Assembly: GCF_006442315.1 (NCBI RefSeq)
Contig: NZ_VFVY01000003.1
Span: 1 to 64,000, forward strand
DNA: 64,000 nucleotides
Source: Mesorhizobium sp. B2-3-4
GTDB lineage: Bacteria > Pseudomonadota > Alphaproteobacteria > Rhizobiales > Rhizobiaceae
Direction of reading: 5' to 3'
The notes below the pieces were generated by a model. That model searched no databases, was not told the origin of the DNA, and was given only the letters and a program-made list of their open reading frames with translations. Shown here in pieces: positions 16,824 through 24,615 of the stretch. Positions within the stretch are counted from its first letter, which is position 1. The number at the start of each line of letters is the position of its first letter. The position numbers and the translations under genes are program-made.

Positions 16824-17765
16824 CTACCAGGCCCAGCCGCCCTTTGCGAGCGTTGCCACCGCATCGACGATCCGGGTGAAGCTCGCGCGGGCGCGGCCGA
16901 CGCTGTGCCGGGCCCGGAGATAGCCGTGCACCAGGCCGGGCTCCTCGAACCAGTGAGCGCGCCCGCCTGCCGCGACGGTGCGGTCGCGATACGCCTCGCC
17001 ATCGGATGACAGCGGATCGCACTCGGCGGTGATCAGCACGGTCGGCGGCAGATTGGCGAAATCGGCGTCGGCGAGCGGCGACAGGGTGATGTCGCCGGTC
17101 CGGTCCGCGCCGCCGGTGCGGATGTGCTTGTAGAATTCGAGGTCGCGCATCGTCAGCATCGGCGCCTCGGCATGCTTGATATAGGAGCCGGTCGAACGGT
17201 CGCCGCCGAGACCGGGATAGATCAGCACCTGGCCGATCGGCTTCTTCGCATGACCGCGCGTTGCATGCGCTATCGCCGCGCAGAGATTGCCGCCGGCGCT
17301 GTCGCCGCACAGCACGACCGGGCGGTCATAGGTCCTGGCCGCCCATTCGAAAGCGCCCATCGCATCGTCGAAAGCGGCTGGATGCAGGTGTTCCGGCGCC
17401 AGCCGGTAATCGACCGAGACCACCTCATGGCCGGTGCGGCCGCAAAGCTCGGCGCAGACATCGTCATGGCTGTCCAGCCCGCCAAGGATGAAGCCGCCGC
17501 CGTGGATGTAAAGCACCATCGCCGCATCGTCCGGCGTCGCGTTGCGATAGATGCGGATCGGGATATCGTGCGCGGGCGCCGCGACAACCGTCGTCTCGGC
17601 CGTCACGCCTTGCGGGTAGCCGGCAAAGAACTCGCGGCACATCAGGTCATAGATCTCGCGCTGCCGCGCGATCGTATAGTCGATCGTATCGGGCGGATAA
17701 TAGGAATTGGTCCGCTCGATGAAGGCCCAGGTCTCGGCGTCGATGAGTGTTTTGTAGTCGGTCAT
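16824..17765 (-). CDS. Alpha/beta hydrolase (HSL/GDXG lipolytic family)
   Basis: 313-residue hydrolase with the oxyanion motif YIHGGGFILGG, the nucleophile elbow LCGDSAGGNL, and the acid and His residues in AECDPLSSDGEAYRD and LVHGYLRA. These define the hormone-sensitive-lipase (HSL) family of carboxylesterases. It is the last gene of the carnitine-type operon, 23 bases after the enoyl-CoA hydratase. The pathway needs a betainyl-CoA or carnitinyl-CoA thioesterase and no other candidate is seen, so this enzyme might fill that step. That is a guess from context, since HSL-family enzymes normally cut carboxyl esters. Confidence 0.85.
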   Translation of the reverse strand: MTDYKTLIDAETWAFIERTNSYYPPDTIDYTIARQREIYDLMCREFFAGYPQGVTAETTVVAAPAHDIPIRIYRNATPDDAAMVLYIHGGGFILGGLDSHDDVCAELCGRTGHEVVSVDYRLAPEHLHPAAFDDAMGAFEWAARTYDRPVVLCGDSAGGNLCAAIAHATRGHAKKPIGQVLIYPGLGGDRSTGSYIKHAEAPMLTMRDLEFYKHIRTGGADRTGDITLSPLADADFANLPPTVLITAECDPLSSDGEAYRDRTVAAGGRAHWFEEPGLVHGYLRARHSVGRARASFTRIVDAVATLAKGGWAW

Positions 17766-17788
17766 GCTGGCTGTGCCGATCCGCGGGA

Positions 17789-18571
17789 TCACTTCCCCTT
17801 CCACACCGGATCGCGCTTCTCGGCAAAGGCCCTGAAGCCTTCCATATTGTCTTCCGATCCATAGAGCGCATCGACGGTCGGCAACTGCCGGCGCGTCACC
17901 TTGTTCATGGCGTCCTGGAAGGTCAGCGCCTCGGCCACGCGTGCGGTCTCCTTGATCGAGGCGAAGACCAGAGGCGGCCCGCTGGCAAGCAGCCGGGCGA
18001 TTTCCCAGACGCGGTCCTCGAGCTTGTCCTTGGGCAGCACCTCGTTGACCAGGCCCCAGCGATGCGCCTCGGCGACGTCCATCCAGCGGCCGGTGAACAA
18101 AAGGTCCATGGCGATGTGATAAGGAATGCGCTTCGGCAGCTTGATGGTCGCGGCGTCGGCCAGCGTGCCGGCGCGGATCTCCGGCAGCGCGAAGGACGAA
18201 TGGTCGGAGGCGTAGATAAGGTCGCAGGACAGCGCGAGCTCGAAGCCGCCGCCCACCGCCATGCCGTTGACGCAGGCGATGACCGGCTTGTTGAGATCAC
18301 GCAGTTCCTGAAGCCCGGCAAAGCCGCCGACGCCATAGTCGCCGTCGACCGCGTCGCCGCCCGCCGCCGCCTTCAGGTCCCAGCCTGCGCTGAAGAACTT
18401 GTCGCCTGCCGTCTTGACGATGGCGACGCGCAGTCCGGAATCGTCGCGGAAAGCCTTGAAGGTTTCGCCCATCAGCCTGGAGGTCTTCAGGTCTATGGCG
18501 TTGGCCTTGGGCCGGTCCAGCGTGACTTCGAGGATCGCGCCTTCGCGGCGGGTGGTGATGACGTCAGACAT
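17789..18571 (-). CDS. Enoyl-CoA hydratase, carnitinyl-CoA dehydratase-like
   Basis: 260-residue crotonase-fold protein. The oxyanion-hole segments are FFSAGWDLKAAAGG and CVNGMAVGGGFELAL, and the catalytic-region segment is PEIRAGTLADAATIKLPKRI. Length and motifs fit the CaiD group, which interconverts crotonobetainyl-CoA and carnitinyl-CoA. Its gene overlaps the CoA ligase frame by eight bases and lies in an operon with carnitine dehydrogenase, so this substrate is likely. Confidence 0.8.
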   Translation of the reverse strand: MSDVITTRREGAILEVTLDRPKANAIDLKTSRLMGETFKAFRDDSGLRVAIVKTAGDKFFSAGWDLKAAAGGDAVDGDYGVGGFAGLQELRDLNKPVIACVNGMAVGGGFELALSCDLIYASDHSSFALPEIRAGTLADAATIKLPKRIPYHIAMDLLFTGRWMDVAEAHRWGLVNEVLPKDKLEDRVWEIARLLASGPPLVFASIKETARVAEALTFQDAMNKVTRRQLPTVDALYGSEDNMEGFRAFAEKRDPVWKGK

Positions 18572-20642
18572 TCTTCTTCTCTCCAAGCACCAGCAAGGCA
18601 TCGGCGATCCAGGCGCCTTTGCCTTCCGAGCAGACGATCAGCGGATTGATGTCGAGTTCCTCGATCTCGCCGGCATTCTTCTGTACGAAATCGGCAATGC
18701 CCGAGATGGCGTCGATGGCCGCCTTGACGTCGGCCCTGGGCCGGCCGCGATAGCCTTCCAGCAACGGATAGAGCTTCAGCCCGCGCAGCGCCGCCTCGAT
18801 GTCGTCGCGCGTCGCCGGCAGCATCAGCGTGACGCTGTCGCGCAGCAGCTCGACCAGGACGCCGCCGGTGCCCAGCGTCATGACCGCGCCGAACATAGGA
18901 TCGCGGGTGAAGCCGACGATCAGTTCGGCGACGCCGTCGCGCACCATGCGTTCGGCATAGAGGCCGGTGCCGAGCGGCAGAAGATCGTGCGCCGCGGCGC
19001 TGACCGATTCCGCGTCCTTGAGGTTGAGCCTGACGGCGCCGACCTCGGATTTATGGGTGACGCCAAGGGCCTTGAGCGCGACGGGGAAGCCGAGCGCCAT
19101 CGACGAGATCACCGCCTCGACCGCATTGCCGGCACGCTCGCCCTTGGGCACCGGCAAGCCGGCCTTGATCAGCCGCGCCTTGGCTTCGGCCTCGTCGGGC
19201 GTGACATGATCGCCGCCGGCTGCGCCCGAGGCCGAAATATCCACCGGCTGCGCCTGCGGCTCGCGCCAGGCCCAGCCGATGAAGGCGGCCGCCTGGGCCG
19301 CGTCCATCGCTTCGGAAATGCCGAACAGCGGCACCATGCCGCGCGCCATCAGCTCGGCGGTGTATTCCTCCGGCAGGTTCTCCGGCAGCGAGGAGACGAT
19401 GGCGCCATGCGCCTTGTTGGTCTTCAGGGCCGATTCGAAGGCGCGCAACGTCGCCCACCAGTCGGTCACCGAGCAGCGGTCGGGGCGCGGGAAGTCGAGC
19501 ACCAGCATGTTGAGGTCGAAGCCGCCCGACACCATGGCGGTGAAGGTGGCCGTCATCGCCGGCTCGTTGTTCCAGATGAAGGTGTGATAGTCCAAGGGAT
19601 TGGCGACCGCGACCAGCGGCCCGAGCGTCGATTTGACATGGGCGCGATGGGTGTCGGTCAGCACCGGGAAGTTGACCCAGCGGCCTTCGGCGCTGTCGGC
19701 CATGACCGACGCTTCGCCGCCGGAGCAGCTCATCGACGACAAGGTGTAGCCGGGCAGCGGTCCGGTGATGTGCAGCAGCTTCAGCGCCTCGATGAAGGCG
19801 GGGATGGAATCGACGCGCGCGATGCCCAGTCGCTTCAGGAACGCGCCCGATGCCGCGTCCGAGCCGGCAAGCGAGGCGGTGTGCGAGACGGTCGCCTGCC
19901 GCGCCTGTTCGGAGCGCCCGACCTTCATGGCGATGATAGGTTTCTTCAGCTCTCGCGCCCGCGCCGCCAGCCGCTCGAAGCCGGCTACCGAGTCGAAAGC
20001 CTCGATGTGCAGGCCAAGCGCGGTGACGCGTTCGTCCTCGATAAGGCCGAGCGCCATTTCCGACAGGCCGGTCTGCGCCTGGTTGCCGGCAGTCATCAGG
20101 AAGGCGATCGGCAGGCCGCGCTTCTGCATCGTCATGTTGATGGCAATGTTGGACGACTGGGTGATGATGGCGACGCCCTTGCCGCCCTCCGCCAGCCTTA
20201 TGCCGCCATGCTGGTCGGGCCACAAAAGCGCGCCGTCGGCATAATTGATCAGGCCGTAGCAGTTCGGGCCGATGATCGGCATCTGCGCGGCAGCGGCCAC
20301 CAGTTCGGCCTGCAGACGCTCGCCGTCCTCGTCATAGGCCTCGGTCTCGAGGAAGCCTGCGGCAAAGCAGACGGCGCCGCCGGCGCCGCGCTCGGCCAGC
20401 GCCTTGATGACCTCGATGGTCAGATGGCGGTTGACGCCGACAAAGGCCGCGTCCGGCGCACCCGGCAGGTCGGCGACCGAGCGATAGGCCTTGCGTCCGG
20501 CGACCTCGTCCTTGGTCGGGTGCACCGGCCAGATCTCGCCGGCAAAACCCATCTTGATCGATTGCGCCACCACGGCGGCGGCCTGCACGCCACCGAACAC
20601 GGCGATCGATTTCGGGCGCAGGAGACGTTCGAGTTTATGCAT
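18564..20642 (-). CDS. Acyl-CoA synthetase, ADP-forming (acetate-CoA ligase family)
   Basis: 692-residue fused alpha-beta ADP-forming ligase. Its parts are an N-terminal CoA-binding Rossmann domain (LLRPKSIAVFGGVQAAAVVAQ), succinyl-CoA-ligase-like domains with the phospho-His region ATVSHTASLAGSDAA, and a C-terminal ATP-grasp (VALKALGVTHKSEVGAVRLNL, ending EIEELDINPLIV). Members activate carboxylates to CoA thioesters. In this operon the substrate is probably carnitine, crotonobetaine or gamma-butyrobetaine (inference). An ATG two codons upstream (20648) is equally possible. Confidence 0.88.
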   Translation of the reverse strand: MHKLERLLRPKSIAVFGGVQAAAVVAQSIKMGFAGEIWPVHPTKDEVAGRKAYRSVADLPGAPDAAFVGVNRHLTIEVIKALAERGAGGAVCFAAGFLETEAYDEDGERLQAELVAAAAQMPIIGPNCYGLINYADGALLWPDQHGGIRLAEGGKGVAIITQSSNIAINMTMQKRGLPIAFLMTAGNQAQTGLSEMALGLIEDERVTALGLHIEAFDSVAGFERLAARARELKKPIIAMKVGRSEQARQATVSHTASLAGSDAASGAFLKRLGIARVDSIPAFIEALKLLHITGPLPGYTLSSMSCSGGEASVMADSAEGRWVNFPVLTDTHRAHVKSTLGPLVAVANPLDYHTFIWNNEPAMTATFTAMVSGGFDLNMLVLDFPRPDRCSVTDWWATLRAFESALKTNKAHGAIVSSLPENLPEEYTAELMARGMVPLFGISEAMDAAQAAAFIGWAWREPQAQPVDISASGAAGGDHVTPDEAEAKARLIKAGLPVPKGERAGNAVEAVISSMALGFPVALKALGVTHKSEVGAVRLNLKDAESVSAAAHDLLPLGTGLYAERMVRDGVAELIVGFTRDPMFGAVMTLGTGGVLVELLRDSVTLMLPATRDDIEAALRGLKLYPLLEGYRGRPRADVKAAIDAISGIADFVQKNAGEIEELDINPLIVCSEGKGAWIADALLVLGEKKNV

Positions 20643-20659
20643 GGTCATCTTTTCGTTTC

Positions 20660-20706
20660 GAGCATGATTTTCCAGATCGGCGTCCGGCCTTCGGGGAAGT
20701 ATGCTC
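20660..20706. repeat. Degenerate palindromic repeat within the operon
   Basis: GAGCAT at 20660-20665 is mirrored by ATGCTC at 20701-20706, with weaker internal pairing (TTTTCC with GGGGAA). It looks like a decayed member of the AGCATGATG repeat family seen at 37090-37136. It occupies the only sizeable gap in the carnitine operon and may modulate the genes that follow. Confidence 0.45.
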
Positions 20707-21869
20707 TAAGCTCCGAACGGACGCAGCAGCGCTCGCGAAATAATATGTCGCTGAATCTCCGACGTGCCTTCCCAGATGCGCTCGACGCGGGCATCGCGCC
20801 AGATGCGCTCCAGCGGCAGGTCGTCCATCAGCCCCATGCCGCCATGGATCTGGATCGCCTCGTCGGCGACATAGGCCAGCATCTCGGTGGCCTTCAGCTT
20901 GGCCATGGCCATGTCCTGGTCGGTGACGGTGCCCTGATCGTACTTCCAGCCGGCTTCGAACACCATCAGATCGGCGGCCTTGAGTTCGGTGGCCATGTCG
21001 GCGAGCTTGAACGACACGCCCTGGAACTTGCCGATCTGCTGGCCGAATTGCTGGCGCTGCGCGGCATATTCGATGGCATGGCCAAGCGCCCGCTCGGCGC
21101 GGCCAAGACACGTGGCGCCGACCTGCAGGCGTGTGGCGCCGAGCCAGGAATTGGCGACGTCGAAACCCTTGTGCACCTCACCCAGGACCTGGGATGCCGG
21201 CAGCCGGCAATCGTCGAATTCCAGGATGGCGTTGGTGTAGCCCCGATGCGAGACGTTGCGATAACCCTCGCGCACCGAAAACCCCTTGGTGCCCTTGTCG
21301 ACGAAGAAGGCGGTGATCTTCTTGCGCTTGCCGCGCGAGGTCTCTTCCTCGCCCGAAGCCATGAAGACGATGGCGAAGTCGGCGAGATCGGCGTGGCTGA
21401 TGAAATGCTTGGTGCCGTTCAGCACCCAGTCGTCGCCATCCTGCACCGCTGATGCCTTCATGCCGCGCAAGTCCGAACCGGCGCCGGGCTCGGTCATCGC
21501 CAGGCAGTCCCATTTCTCGCCGCGGATGCAGGGGAAAAGGTATTTTTCACGCTGCTCCGGCGTGCCCGCCAGCAGGATGTTGGAGGGGCGAGCCACACAG
21601 GTCCAGTGCAGCGCGTAATTGGCGCGGCCGAGTTCCTTCTCGTAGAGCAGCCAGGTCACCGTATCGAGACCGGCGCCGCCGACATCGGCCGGCATGTTGG
21701 CGGCATAGAGCCCGGCCTCGATCGCCTTGGCCTTGATCTCCTCGATCAGCTCGCGGCGCAGCACGCCGGTGCGTTCGACCTCGCGCTCGTGCGGGTAGAG
21801 CTCGTTCTCGACGAAGGCCCGCGTCGTATCGACAATGAGTTTCTGCTCTTCCGAAAGACCGAAATCCAT
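20706..21869 (-). CDS. Acyl-CoA dehydrogenase (crotonobetainyl-CoA reductase/gamma-butyrobetainyl-CoA dehydrogenase-like)
   Basis: 387-residue flavoprotein. The family blocks AMTEPGAGSDLRGMKASA (FAD contact), QIGKFQGVSFKLADM and QIHGGMGLMDDLPLERIWRDAR are intact. The segment RIWEGTSEIQRHIISR is also typical. Family knowledge places such enzymes in the oxidation of short acyl-CoAs. Here it sits between carnitine dehydrogenase (4 bases away) and the CoA ligase, which suggests gamma-butyrobetainyl-CoA to crotonobetainyl-CoA. The ATG at 21869 is preferred to the adjacent GTG. Confidence 0.85.
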   Translation of the reverse strand: MDFGLSEEQKLIVDTTRAFVENELYPHEREVERTGVLRRELIEEIKAKAIEAGLYAANMPADVGGAGLDTVTWLLYEKELGRANYALHWTCVARPSNILLAGTPEQREKYLFPCIRGEKWDCLAMTEPGAGSDLRGMKASAVQDGDDWVLNGTKHFISHADLADFAIVFMASGEEETSRGKRKKITAFFVDKGTKGFSVREGYRNVSHRGYTNAILEFDDCRLPASQVLGEVHKGFDVANSWLGATRLQVGATCLGRAERALGHAIEYAAQRQQFGQQIGKFQGVSFKLADMATELKAADLMVFEAGWKYDQGTVTDQDMAMAKLKATEMLAYVADEAIQIHGGMGLMDDLPLERIWRDARVERIWEGTSEIQRHIISRALLRPFGA

Positions 21870-21873
21870 CACC

Positions 21874-22968
21874 TCAGCCCTTCTTCTTTTTCTTCGGCTT
21901 GTCCGCCTTCTTCACCGGCTTGGCGGCCTTGGCCTTTTCCGCCGCCTTGGAAGCCACGGGCTTCTTTGCCGCCAGCTTGGCCAGCTGTTTGGTGTAATCC
22001 TTGTGCAGCGCGCCGGCGCCCCAGCCCTTGCCTTTGTTCTGCTTCGACAGCGCGTCCATGATGGCGACCAGATTGTCGTCGCGGATCTTTTCCAGCTCGC
22101 GGATCGACAGGCCGTGCGCCTGGTCGTCCGACTGGGTGGCGATCAGGTCGACCAGTTCGTCATTGAACTCCGGCACATCCATCAGCTTGGTCCACGGCCA
22201 TTTCAGGCAGGGGCCGAACTGTGCCATGAAGTGGCGCATGCCGGCCTCGCCGCCGGCGACGCGGTAGACCTGGAACATGCCCATCTGCGCCCAGCGCAGG
22301 CCGAAGCCGTAGCGCATGATATCGTCGAGTTCCTCGACCGTGCAGATGCCGTCCTTGATCAGCCACAGCGCCTCGCGCCAGGCGGCTTCGAGCAGGCGGT
22401 CGCCGACGAAGGCTTCGATCTCCTTGCGGATGACCACAGGCTTCATGCCGATCGAGGCATAGATCTCCTTGGCGACCTCGACCGCCTCCGGGAAGGTCTG
22501 GTCGCCGCCGACGATCTCGACCAGCGGCAGCAGATAGACCGGGTTGAAGGGATGGCCGACGACCAGCCGTTCAGGATGCTTCTTCATCGCCACCTGCATG
22601 TCGGTCGGCTTGATGCCCGACGTGGAGGAACCGACAATGGCGTTGGCCGGCGCATGCGCGTCGATCTCGGCCAGCACCTTGTGCTTGAGGTCGAGCCGTT
22701 CCGGCACGCTTTCCTGGATGAAGTCGGCGTCGGCCACCGCCTCGGCGATGGTCTTGGCGAAGGTCAGCTTGCCCTCCTTCGGCAGGCCGCCTGGCACCAT
22801 CTGCCTGTAGGCGCGGCGTGCGCCCTTCATCACTTCCGAGACCTTGCGCGAGGCTTCCGGGTCCGGATCGAAGATCGACACGTCGATGCCGTTGAGCAGC
22901 AGCCGCGCCACCCAGCCGGCGCCGATGACACCGCCGCCGATGGCGGCCGCCTTGTTGATGATGCTCAT
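21874..22968 (-). CDS. L-carnitine dehydrogenase (3-hydroxyacyl-CoA dehydrogenase fold)
   Basis: 364-residue NAD-dependent dehydrogenase that would oxidise L-carnitine to 3-dehydrocarnitine. The NAD site is AAIGGGVIGAGWVARLLLNG, the catalytic region has SSTSGIKPTDMQ and GHPFNPVYLLPLVEIVGG, and the C-terminal domain has the dehydrogenase helices (GLRWAQMGMFQVYRVAGG). Carnitine dehydrogenases of this type are about 320 residues; here a tail of about 40 residues extremely rich in Lys, Ala and Pro is added. Some homologues carry a C-terminal thioesterase domain instead, which is absent here. The start overlaps the stop of the HD-domain gene (ATGA). Confidence 0.85.
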   Translation of the reverse strand: MSIINKAAAIGGGVIGAGWVARLLLNGIDVSIFDPDPEASRKVSEVMKGARRAYRQMVPGGLPKEGKLTFAKTIAEAVADADFIQESVPERLDLKHKVLAEIDAHAPANAIVGSSTSGIKPTDMQVAMKKHPERLVVGHPFNPVYLLPLVEIVGGDQTFPEAVEVAKEIYASIGMKPVVIRKEIEAFVGDRLLEAAWREALWLIKDGICTVEELDDIMRYGFGLRWAQMGMFQVYRVAGGEAGMRHFMAQFGPCLKWPWTKLMDVPEFNDELVDLIATQSDDQAHGLSIRELEKIRDDNLVAIMDALSKQNKGKGWGAGALHKDYTKQLAKLAAKKPVASKAAEKAKAAKPVKKADKPKKKKKG

Positions 22969-23594
22969 GCGGAAGCTCCGGTTCTGCTCTTGGCGGTTTC
23001 AGGATCGGTGAGAGGCACGCGCTCGCCGGCGCGGATCACGGCCGGGTCGTAGGCCTTGCGGGCGAAGACTTCGAGCACGAAGGGCCGAAAGAACTCGATC
23101 GGCAGCGTCTCGTAATCGGGATCGAAGCTCGACTGGTCCCAGCGCTCGCAGAACTGGTCGCAATCGTCGAAATAGGCATGACCGGCGAAGCGGTCGCGGG
23201 CGTGCCGGTTGCCGCCCAGATGATGCGCGTAATAGAGCCGCTGGAAATCGCCGTGCTTCTCCACCACCCAGGTGCATTGCTCGCGCACGAACGGCTTCAG
23301 GATCGATGCGGCGTATTCGTCGTGATTGTAGGGCGCGTAGATATCGCCGATGTCGTGCAGCAGCGCGCAGGCGATCCAGTCTGTGTCGGCGCCGTCGCGA
23401 AAGGCGCGCGTCGCCGCCTGCAGCGAATGGCCAAGCCGGGTGATCTTGTAGCCCGACAGGCCCTCGTCGAGCTGTACAAGCGCATCGAGCAGCCGGTCGC
23501 CGGTCTTGGCGGCATAGTCGATTTCATGGGCGGTCAGGAACTCGTAATCGTCCCTGTCGCCATCCTTCATCGCGGTGAATTTTACAGTAGTCAT
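22965..23594 (-). CDS. HD-domain protein resembling PhnZ-type diiron oxygenases
   Basis: 209-residue HD-fold protein. Metal-ligand candidates line up with those of the mixed-valent diiron oxygenase PhnZ: His56 (GHSLQAA), His80-Asp81 (ALLHDIGD), His91 (YNHDEYAAS), His114 (VEKHGDF) and Asp153 (CERWDQS). The surrounding words HSLQ, GAD, ALLHD and RWD/AWD also match. This makes an O2-using C-H or C-C/C-P cleaving enzyme more likely than a phosphohydrolase. PhnZ's Glu27 position is Tyr49 here, so the substrate should differ. The gene is translationally coupled to carnitine dehydrogenase. The start ATG has a GGGAGGG ribosome site. Confidence 0.75.
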   Translation of the reverse strand: MTTVKFTAMKDGDRDDYEFLTAHEIDYAAKTGDRLLDALVQLDEGLSGYKITRLGHSLQAATRAFRDGADTDWIACALLHDIGDIYAPYNHDEYAASILKPFVREQCTWVVEKHGDFQRLYYAHHLGGNRHARDRFAGHAYFDDCDQFCERWDQSSFDPDYETLPIEFFRPFVLEVFARKAYDPAVIRAGERVPLTDPETAKSRTGASA

Positions 23595-23616
23595 ATCGAC
23601 CCTCCCCGCGAATAAT

Positions 23617-24534
23617 TTATGCCGCGATCGGCGCCCGCTTGGTCAGGTTCAGCTTCTTGCGCACTTCCTCCGGCCCGAGGATCCGGGCGCCGAGATTGGT
23701 GACGATCGAGGCCGCGCGCTCGACCAGCTGTGCATTGGTCGCCAGCACGCCCTTGTCGAGCCACAGATTGTCTTCCAGGCCGACGCGGACATTGCCGCCG
23801 GCCAGCACCGCGGCCGCCGCATAGGCCATCTGGTTGCGGCCGATGGCGAAGGCCGACCAGTTCCAGGTTGACGGCACGTTGTTGACCATCGCCATGAACG
23901 TGTTGAGGTCGTCAGGCGCGCCCCATGGCACGCCCATGCAGAGCTGCACCAGCGCATCGGCGTTGAGCACCTTCTCCTCGACCAGCTGCTTGGCGAACCA
24001 CAGATGTCCGGTATCGAAGGCCTCGATCTCGGGCTTGACGCCGAGCGCCGTCATCATGCCGCCCATGGCGCGCAGCATGCCGGGCGTATTGGTCATCACA
24101 TAGTCGGCCTCGGCGAAGTTCATCGTGCCGCAGTCGAGCGTGCAGATTTCGGGCAGGCACTGGCGCACATGCTCCATGCGGTTCGAGGCGCCGCCCATGT
24201 CGGTGCCTCTTTCATTGAGCGGCAACGGCGCTTCTGGCGAGCCGAACACCATGTCGCCGCCCATGCCGGCGGTGAGGTTCAGGATCACGTCGACTTCCGC
24301 CGCGCGGATGCGCTCGGTCACTTCACGGTAGAGATGCACGTCGCGCCGGGGCTTGCCGGTCTCGGGGTCGCGCACATGGCAATGAACGATCGCCGCGCCT
24401 GCCTTGGCCGCATCGATGGCCGAATCGGCGATCTGCTTGGGCGAACGCGGCACATGGGGGGAGCGATCCTGCGAGCCGCCGGATCCGGTCACGGCACAGG
24501 TAATGAAGACCTCACGGTTCATCGCAAGCGGCAT
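23617..24534 (-). CDS. BKACE-family beta-keto acid cleavage enzyme (3-dehydrocarnitine cleavage)
   Basis: 305-residue TIM-barrel, zinc-dependent enzyme of the BKACE (DUF849) family. The Zn-binding HCHVRDPETGKP follows an N-terminal EVFITCAVTGSG strand. LNLTAGMGGDM, LDCGTMNFAEADYV, FDTGHLWFAKQL and RVGLEDNLWLDKG are further family blocks; the Glu of GLEDN is the expected third metal ligand. With acetyl-CoA the carnitine-type members turn 3-dehydrocarnitine into betainyl-CoA and acetoacetate. As first gene of the operon, right before carnitine dehydrogenase, that role is well supported by context. The start at 24534 has an excellent GGGAGGAGAG ribosome site. Confidence 0.88.
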   Translation of the reverse strand: MPLAMNREVFITCAVTGSGGSQDRSPHVPRSPKQIADSAIDAAKAGAAIVHCHVRDPETGKPRRDVHLYREVTERIRAAEVDVILNLTAGMGGDMVFGSPEAPLPLNERGTDMGGASNRMEHVRQCLPEICTLDCGTMNFAEADYVMTNTPGMLRAMGGMMTALGVKPEIEAFDTGHLWFAKQLVEEKVLNADALVQLCMGVPWGAPDDLNTFMAMVNNVPSTWNWSAFAIGRNQMAYAAAAVLAGGNVRVGLEDNLWLDKGVLATNAQLVERAASIVTNLGARILGPEEVRKKLNLTKRAPIAA

Positions 24535-24615
24535 CGAAACTCTCCTCCCATTTCGAAACAGGGACCAAGCATCGCGCGACTTGAACGAAACTGCTTTGCG
24601 TTTTACGAAGACGAT

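Noticed and set aside
18399..21452. Plus-strand open frame of about 1000 codons across the carnitine operon
   Set aside because: It is the antisense shadow of the ligase and dehydrogenase genes. Its translation is rich in Arg, His and Gly without any domain, as expected from GC-rich codon bias.
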